DNA of 10,109 nt from Thiotrichales bacterium HSG1 (GTDB lineage: Bacteria; Pseudomonadota; Gammaproteobacteria; Beggiatoales; Beggiatoaceae): NCBI GenBank assembly GCA_030378125.1, contig JAUCGN010000053.1:1-10109 (forward strand), in the 5' to 3' direction. This document shows positions 6,695 through 10,109 of this stretch, in pieces. The translations under genes were made by a program, and so were the position numbers. The notes beneath the pieces were generated by a model. It saw only the letters and a list, made by a program, of their open reading frames with translations, did not search any database and had not been told where the DNA came from. The first letter of the stretch is position 1, and each line of letters starts with the position of its first letter.

Positions 6695-6720
6695 CTGAAG
6701 TTACGCAAATTCGTATAAAT
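6695..6720 (+). repeat. Left terminal inverted repeat of the outer element
   Basis: This 26-base repeat is the perfect reverse complement of 8230-8255. It starts CTGAAGTTACGC and ends GTATAAAT. The identity of the two ends shows that the outer boundaries have stayed intact while the interior decayed. Confidence 0.9.
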
Positions 6721-6761
6721 AAGTAGATAAGAAATATTGATGTATAGTAACATTCCTATAT

Positions 6762-7758
6762 TTATGCACCATAAAAACAATCTATATTAAGAAAGATATA
6801 CTCTATAGTTTCGATAACCGAATCAAATTTATGACGAAACCTCTTAATATAACGTTTTAATGAAGCCCAAGTATGTTCAATTGGATTAAATTCTGGTGAA
6901 TATGCTGGTAAAAATAGTAACAAACATCCTGATTTCTCTATTAATAATTCAGTTTCAATTGATTTGTGAAAAGAGGCATTATCCATTATAATTATTTGCC
7001 CTGGTTCTAACGCTGGCAACCTCTTCTAAATAAATATTAAACAAATCAGTATTCATACTTCCCTCATAAAGGAATGGAGCCATAACGTTCATTAAGTGCT
7101 GCAATAATATTTATGTTTTTCTCACGTTTACCCTTACAACATCCAAATATTTTTCTCCTTTGGGTGACCAACCACAATCTCGAATTATATTGGGTTTGAT
7201 TCCACTCTCATAAATATATACTAGTTGTTTTTTATCTATACAATCAACTATTTGTTCAAATTCTTCTACTTGCACTTTATCTTGTTCTTCATAACTAAAT
7301 GTTTTTTTTTAGATGTTATACCAAGCTTATTCAATGCTTTACTTATAGCTGATTGGGTTACTCTAAATGTTTGGGCATGTTCATATTGAAATCTATCTGG
7401 ATATTCTAATACTTGTTGAGATCAATACTTCGGACAGTTTTTATAACATATTGTTATTAAAGTAATTTTTTATTTCAAAGAAAAATAATAAAACATTTAA
7501 ATTTCAATAAGTTATAATTTTAACTAAGCTCAGTTTTTAAAAACTGTCCGAACTATTGTGAGATAATTCTGATAAATTTACCTTTGTTGGTTGTTTTCCA
7601 CAAATTGGTTTGGGAGAAAATTCTCCAGTTTCTTTAAATATTTTCACCCATTCTTTCATTGTATTGTATATTGAATATTTTGCTCGCACTTCTCATACTA
7701 TTTTTTTTTCAATAACGAAATCTATTGCACGTTTTCTGAAATCTTTACTATAATTCAT
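6762..7758 (-). pseudogene. IS630-family transposase, multiply disrupted
   Basis: Fragments of a DDE transposase can be read from the ATG at 7758 to the TAA at 6762. The start MNYSKDFRKRAIDFVIEKK precedes an in-frame TGA (7693-7695). The helix-turn-helix part reaches NLSEL, where the MITE is inserted, and resumes as QQVLEYPDRF. A frameshift lies at a nine-base A tract (7302-7310), and further frame changes fall between about 7020 and 7150. The C-terminal catalytic part is clear: IIIMDNASFHKS with the second Asp, then LPAYSPEFNPIEHTWASLKR with the third acidic residue. The first catalytic Asp, expected in VYIDESG, is Tyr (VYIYESG, codon at 7210-7212). With the MITE excised the gene would be about 285 codons, close to the family's usual length. 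It cannot make an active enzyme. Confidence 0.92.
7423..7558. mobile_element. 136-bp MITE inside the IS630 transposase gene
   Basis: The ends are 21-base inverted repeats with one mismatch, CAATA[C/G]TTCGGACAG and onward (7423-7443 and 7538-7558). TGAGAT flanks both sides (7417-7422 and 7559-7564). Removing the element and one TGAGAT restores the frame across the junction, giving NLSELSQQVLEYPD, so the original target is known exactly. The core is AT-rich and non-coding. Its ends do not resemble those of the IS630 host or of the 174-bp MITE at 2661-2834, so a third kind of transposase is implied. Confidence 0.85.
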
Positions 7759-7813
7759 ATATCTTTACCTATAGTTTATTTCTATGATGTGGTTTTATAA
7801 GAATGTTACTATA

Positions 7814-8194
7814 ACAGGTTGGCTAAGAGGGATGGACTTTCCAGTTCGTCTCGCTCGCCAAATCTTTACGAACAAAGATGGTAGCAACGGCATCCTATAT
7901 CTAACCTGTAGTAAACTGGATTCACAATGGGACGAAATTACAACAATCTACCAAAAACGGTGGAAAGTTGAAGTCTTTCATAAATCCCTTAAATCTAATG
8001 CTGCTTTAGCTAAATCTCCTGCCAGACGTATCGTTTCACAATCTAATCATATCTTTGCTTCCATTGTAGCTGTTTTTAAAATGGAACGTTTGAAAATTTC
8101 TAATAATCTCAACCATTTTGCTTTACGTTCTAAATTATACCTCAAAGCTATCAAAGCCGCTTTTAGTGAGTTACAGCTTTTGAAATCCGCATAA
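7814..8194 (+). pseudogene. IS4-type transposase, C-terminal remnant
   Basis: The remnant starts at TGWLRGMDFPVRLARQIF and ends at the TAA at 8192-8194. It carries the family signature Y-x2-R-x3-E-x6-K (read as YQKRWKVEVFHKSLK), where the Glu is the third acidic catalytic residue. The two catalytic Asp residues belong to the missing N-terminal part. An open frame begins at an ATG at 7784, but its first ten codons are only the end of the IS630-type element. Upstream of that insertion the frame continues left through IRNIDV to a TAG at 6724-6726. It is a dead fragment with no start or ribosome binding site of its own. Confidence 0.88.
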
Positions 8195-8229
8195 GTTTAA
8201 ATTTTGTTATTATTTATTTTTATTACCCC

Positions 8230-8255
8230 ATTTATACGAATTTGCGTAACTTCAG
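8230..8255 (-). repeat. Right terminal inverted repeat of the outer element
   Basis: This is the partner of 6695-6720 and lies 35 bases after the stop codon of the transposase remnant. Confidence 0.9.
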
Positions 8256-8311
8256 TAACTAATTTAAAATTATCTATACATTTTTAATCACATCCGTAAG
8301 AATATCGTTAC

Positions 8312-8340
8312 TTGATATTTTAAAAGAAATAGTTTATAAT
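8312..8340 (+). promoter_or_regulatory. Near-consensus sigma70 promoter
   Basis: TTGATA (8312-8317, five of six matches), a 17-base spacer and a perfect TATAAT (8335-8340) lie 49 bases before the start of the secreted-protein gene at 8390. This is the strongest promoter candidate in the window. Confidence 0.7.
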
Positions 8341-8389
8341 AAAGTGTGGTGGCAAATTAAGAATTTGTTAAACTTTGGAGAATAAAATT

Positions 8390-9355
8390 ATGAAATATTT
8401 CAGATATATAATAATAATATTGATTTTTAGTAATTATGCCAATGCTCAAGACTATACAGTCAATTTTAATCATAGTCATATATTCGGAATTGGTGTAAAT
8501 AGAATTCAATTTGATAACATAATACTAGAAACACCTGTTCAAACATATGATAATCATAGCTTAGATTCAATAGTTTATGAAGAAACCGTTTACAACATTC
8601 CATTTAAAATTTGTAGATATAATTCGGGTAGTTTATACATGCTACCTAAACTGGGAATAGAAGAATCTAATTGTAAAATCGCAGAAGAACTGGATTTATC
8701 TAATAGTCATGGTACAAGCATAACTTCGGACCGGGTACAGATTAATAATGTATTTTATAATGAAATTGCTTATGATATTATTTTTAAATTTAATCATGCA
8801 AAATTGCAATTCGAACAGGATGATGGAATAGTTTTATTACCAAATGTAATGCCTGATTATATACGTATAACCTTGGATTGGGGTGAAGAATTATCAGAAC
8901 TGGATGCTCATCTAACCGGTCCTATTTTTTCATATTCAGCTGAGCATTTTCATTTGTATTTTGATGATATAAACAATGATGGTGATGTTGCTACTCTCAA
9001 CATAGGTTATGGGGAGTTTGAAACTAGACCTGAGGTAGTGACCATATTACCACCAATAGTTAACTTTGACACTAAAGATAGGGGTGTAGCTTTACGTCCC
9101 GGTTCTTACCGCTTTACAGTACAGCATTTTTATGGTAGTGGTACTTTACTTGAATCTGATGCTACAGTTCGTTTGCAAATTGAAAATGAGCCTAATGAAC
9201 AGTTGTTTGCATTGCCAAACTGTGAAGGAGTTGAATTGTTGGGTGAAATGGATATTTGGATAGTATTTGCACTGGAGATATTGGAAGATGGAACGGTAAT
9301 AACTAATCCCATACAACGCTGTGAATCAGGTATTAGCCCACATGAAATTAGGTAA
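8390..9355 (+). CDS. Secreted protein with a YfaP/DUF2135-like C-terminal domain
   Basis: This is a 321-residue protein of unknown function. A Sec signal peptide (YFRYIIIILIFSNYANA|Q, cleavage after residue 19) sends it to the periplasm or beyond. Residues about 20-150 are unrecognised. Residues about 156-268 read like a beta-sandwich: ITLDWGEELSELDAHLTGP (160-178), then FHLYFDDINNDGDVATLNIG (187-206), VVTILPP (216-222) and LRPGSYRFTVQHF (235-247). This pattern of a D-x-H-L-x-G-P strand, an FH-x-Y-[YF] strand and a PG-x-Y turn recalls DUF2135/YfaP-type domains. Four cysteines (75, 95, 278, 311) could form disulfides. I start at the ATG at 8390 because GGAG (8377-8380) precedes it by nine bases; an upstream in-frame TTG at 8375 would overlap that site. 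It has its own strong promoter and stands alone beside transposon debris. The domain call is from pattern memory only. Confidence 0.8.
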   Translation: MKYFRYIIIILIFSNYANAQDYTVNFNHSHIFGIGVNRIQFDNIILETPVQTYDNHSLDSIVYEETVYNIPFKICRYNSGSLYMLPKLGIEESNCKIAEELDLSNSHGTSITSDRVQINNVFYNEIAYDIIFKFNHAKLQFEQDDGIVLLPNVMPDYIRITLDWGEELSELDAHLTGPIFSYSAEHFHLYFDDINNDGDVATLNIGYGEFETRPEVVTILPPIVNFDTKDRGVALRPGSYRFTVQHFYGSGTLLESDATVRLQIENEPNEQLFALPNCEGVELLGEMDIWIVFALEILEDGTVITNPIQRCESGISPHEIR

Positions 9356-9401
9356 CAATAGTACCTGTTAACATATCAAATGAGATGATACTCTAATAGT
9401 T

Positions 9402-9432
9402 TTCGGGAAATTAACTTTGCTTTATTCCCGAA
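9402..9432. terminator. Hairpin after the secreted-protein gene
   Basis: TTCGGGAA (9402-9409) and TTCCCGAA (9425-9432) form a perfect eight-base stem with a 15-base loop, 47 bases after the stop at 9355. No T tract follows, so it is not a textbook intrinsic terminator, but it may end or stabilise the transcript. Confidence 0.4.
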
Positions 9433-9466
9433 ATAACTATTTGTGGTTAATACTTTTGAATTTTAG

Positions 9467-9513
9467 AAATCCTTAGATTCTGATTCAAATAATAAAAAAT
9501 GTCCTGTACAAAA
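9467..9513. repeat. Truncated copy of the 174-bp MITE (one end)
   Basis: The sequence carries AAATCC, GATTCT, TCAAATAA and AATAAAAAAT, then GTCCTGTACAAA, in the same order as the right end of the MITE at 2661-2834, with an internal gap. The opposite end is absent. It is a solo end left by deletion or an older insertion, 58 bases before the V/A-ATPase gene. Confidence 0.65.
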
Positions 9514-9570
9514 ATAATTTTTAACCAACATAAACCTTCAAAGGAAAGTTAGTTTTTATAAACCTATTCA

Positions 9571-10109
9571 ATGACAGCCAAACGTCTCAAAATACCTCCA
9601 ACCAAAAGTACCTTGTTAACTCTCAAACACAAAGTAACATTTTTAGAGCTAGGCGTATCACTATTGGAGCGTAAAAAAGAATTATTAACACGCTTAGTGT
9701 ATGAACGTCTTAAACAATACTGCAAGCTGCGTAATGAAGCTAAAACTGTACTAAAAACCGCCTATTACTGGTTAGGAATTACTCATACTCGTATGGGAGA
9801 CTGTTCCCTACAGCAGGCAGCCCTCGGTTTGAATCCCCCTTTTGAAATCAAAATTTTACCACATAGTAGCATAGGCGTTCAATATCCAGCCGTAACTGCT
9901 AAATTATTGGATTTACAGCCGGTGGGATTAATGGGAACTGATACTAGTTTTGATGAAACTCGTAGTAATCTTGCTGACATGGTAGTTTTGTTAGCCAAAC
10001 TCGGAGAATCTGAGACTGCATTATGGCGTTTATTAGAAGAACAACGTAAAACTCAAAAGCGAGTTAATGCTTTAAAATATAATGTTATTCCTAAATATCA
10101 TAGTACAAT
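9571..10109 (+). CDS. ntpD: V/A-type ATP synthase subunit D, N-terminal part
   Basis: The frame stays open to the window edge, giving about 179 codons. Subunit D is the central-stalk subunit that couples ATP hydrolysis or synthesis in the V1/A1 head to rotation of the membrane ring, playing the role of gamma in F-type enzymes. The translation shows the typical N-terminal helix (KIPPTKSTLLTLKHKVTFLE, 7-26, then LLERKKELL) and a middle region with IGVQYPAV. A long C-terminal helix contains the family signature KRVNALKYNVIPKYHSTI near the edge, where R-x-NALE-x-x-x-IP is usual. The start is the ATG at 9571; the purine-rich AAGGAAAG at 9541-9548 is too far upstream to be a normal ribosome binding site, so initiation may be weak or depend on something else. 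The gene just upstream is unrelated, although subunit D commonly follows subunit B. Confidence 0.9.
   Translation, partial: MTAKRLKIPPTKSTLLTLKHKVTFLELGVSLLERKKELLTRLVYERLKQYCKLRNEAKTVLKTAYYWLGITHTRMGDCSLQQAALGLNPPFEIKILPHSSIGVQYPAVTAKLLDLQPVGLMGTDTSFDETRSNLADMVVLLAKLGESETALWRLLEEQRKTQKRVNALKYNVIPKYHST

Larger units (their letters stand above)
6745..7811 (-). mobile_element. IS630-type element inserted at a TA site
   Basis: TATAGTAACATTC-type ends face each other: 6743-6760 and the reverse complement of 7796-7813 match at 17 of 18 positions. Both are flanked by TA (6743-6744 and 7812-7813), the target duplication typical of the IS630/Tc1-mariner group. Removing the element and one TA joins GAT GTA to ACA GGT TGG, restoring an open frame into the YREK transposase remnant. 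This places the insertion inside the outer element. The 1067-bp span includes a 136-bp MITE. The boundaries are inferred from the inverted repeats and the TA pairs. Confidence 0.85.
6695..8255. mobile_element. Internally deleted IS4-type element, split by a later insertion
   Basis: The outermost layer is bounded by perfect 26-bp inverted repeats at 6695-6720 and 8230-8255, beginning CTGAAGTTACGCAAATTCG when read inward. Without the IS630-type insertion the element is only about 490 bp: left end, a short stretch, and the last 130 or so codons of a transposase with an IS4-type YREK motif. The N-terminal two thirds of the transposase gene are gone, so a deletion between the left end and the C-terminal part is inferred, with a junction around 6721-6735 where a TAG appears in frame. 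No target duplication was found next to the outer ends. The family assignment rests on the YREK signature only. Confidence 0.8.

Noticed and set aside
6517..6780. Minus-strand open frame of 87 codons
   Set aside because: Hydrophobic residues here come from AT-rich sequence; the frame runs across the outer terminal repeat and the end of the IS630-type element.
7784..7813. N-terminal ten codons of the apparent transposase frame
   Set aside because: They lie in the terminal repeat of the IS630-type element and are not part of the original transposase.
9130..9312. Minus-strand open frame of 60 codons
   Set aside because: It is a shadow inside the secreted-protein gene.
1..10109. CRISPR array, tRNA or rRNA genes
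   Set aside because: No regularly spaced direct repeats and no recognisable tRNA or rRNA sequence were seen on either strand.

Overview
The window is AT-rich DNA from a Gram-negative bacterium, most likely a gammaproteobacterium. NagZ and a SanA-type envelope protein, both typical of gammaproteobacteria, occur with a V/A-type ATPase subunit D, secreted ORFans and many decayed transposons. This mix fits the large sulfur-oxidising Beggiatoaceae/Thiotrichales; that placement is inferred from gene content and was not tested.

Layout. The 5' part of nagZ (cell-wall recycling) lies on the minus strand at 1-368, cut by the window edge. A divergent promoter region separates it from a plus-strand pair: a secreted protein with a coiled coil and acidic tail (559-1707), then a GNAT acetyltransferase 10 bases downstream (1718-2437). 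A gene-free stretch (2438-3222) holds a well-defined miniature transposon (174 bp, perfect 21-bp terminal inverted repeats, 9-bp target duplication) and an older decayed inverted repeat. A two-gene chemotaxis-type unit follows, cheR (best start 3223) and a receiver-less cheB (4057-4680), convergent with sanA on the minus strand (4698-5351).

A cysteine-rich minus-strand protein (5682-6266) is visibly richer in G+C than its neighbours. It ends in a sorting-signal-like tail and carries a ten-base G tract inside the reading frame; the best start codon with a ribosome binding site is out of frame with the body, so the gene may be phase-variable or broken. After an AT-rich gap with hairpins comes a three-layer nest of transposons (6695-8255). 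An internally deleted element with an IS4-type (YREK) transposase C-terminus is split by an IS630-type element at a TA site. That element is split in turn by a 136-bp miniature element with a TGAGAT target duplication. All transposase genes here are dead.

The right end has a secreted protein behind a near-consensus sigma70 promoter (8390-9355), a hairpin, a truncated copy of the first miniature element (9467-9513), and the start of a V/A-type ATPase subunit D gene (9571 to the window end).

The genes belong to separate systems (wall recycling, envelope integrity, methyl-based signalling, ion-pumping ATPase, secreted proteins). No single multi-gene defence or biosynthetic system is visible. 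The most notable features are the readable order of transposon insertions and the possible slippage switch in the cysteine-rich surface protein.
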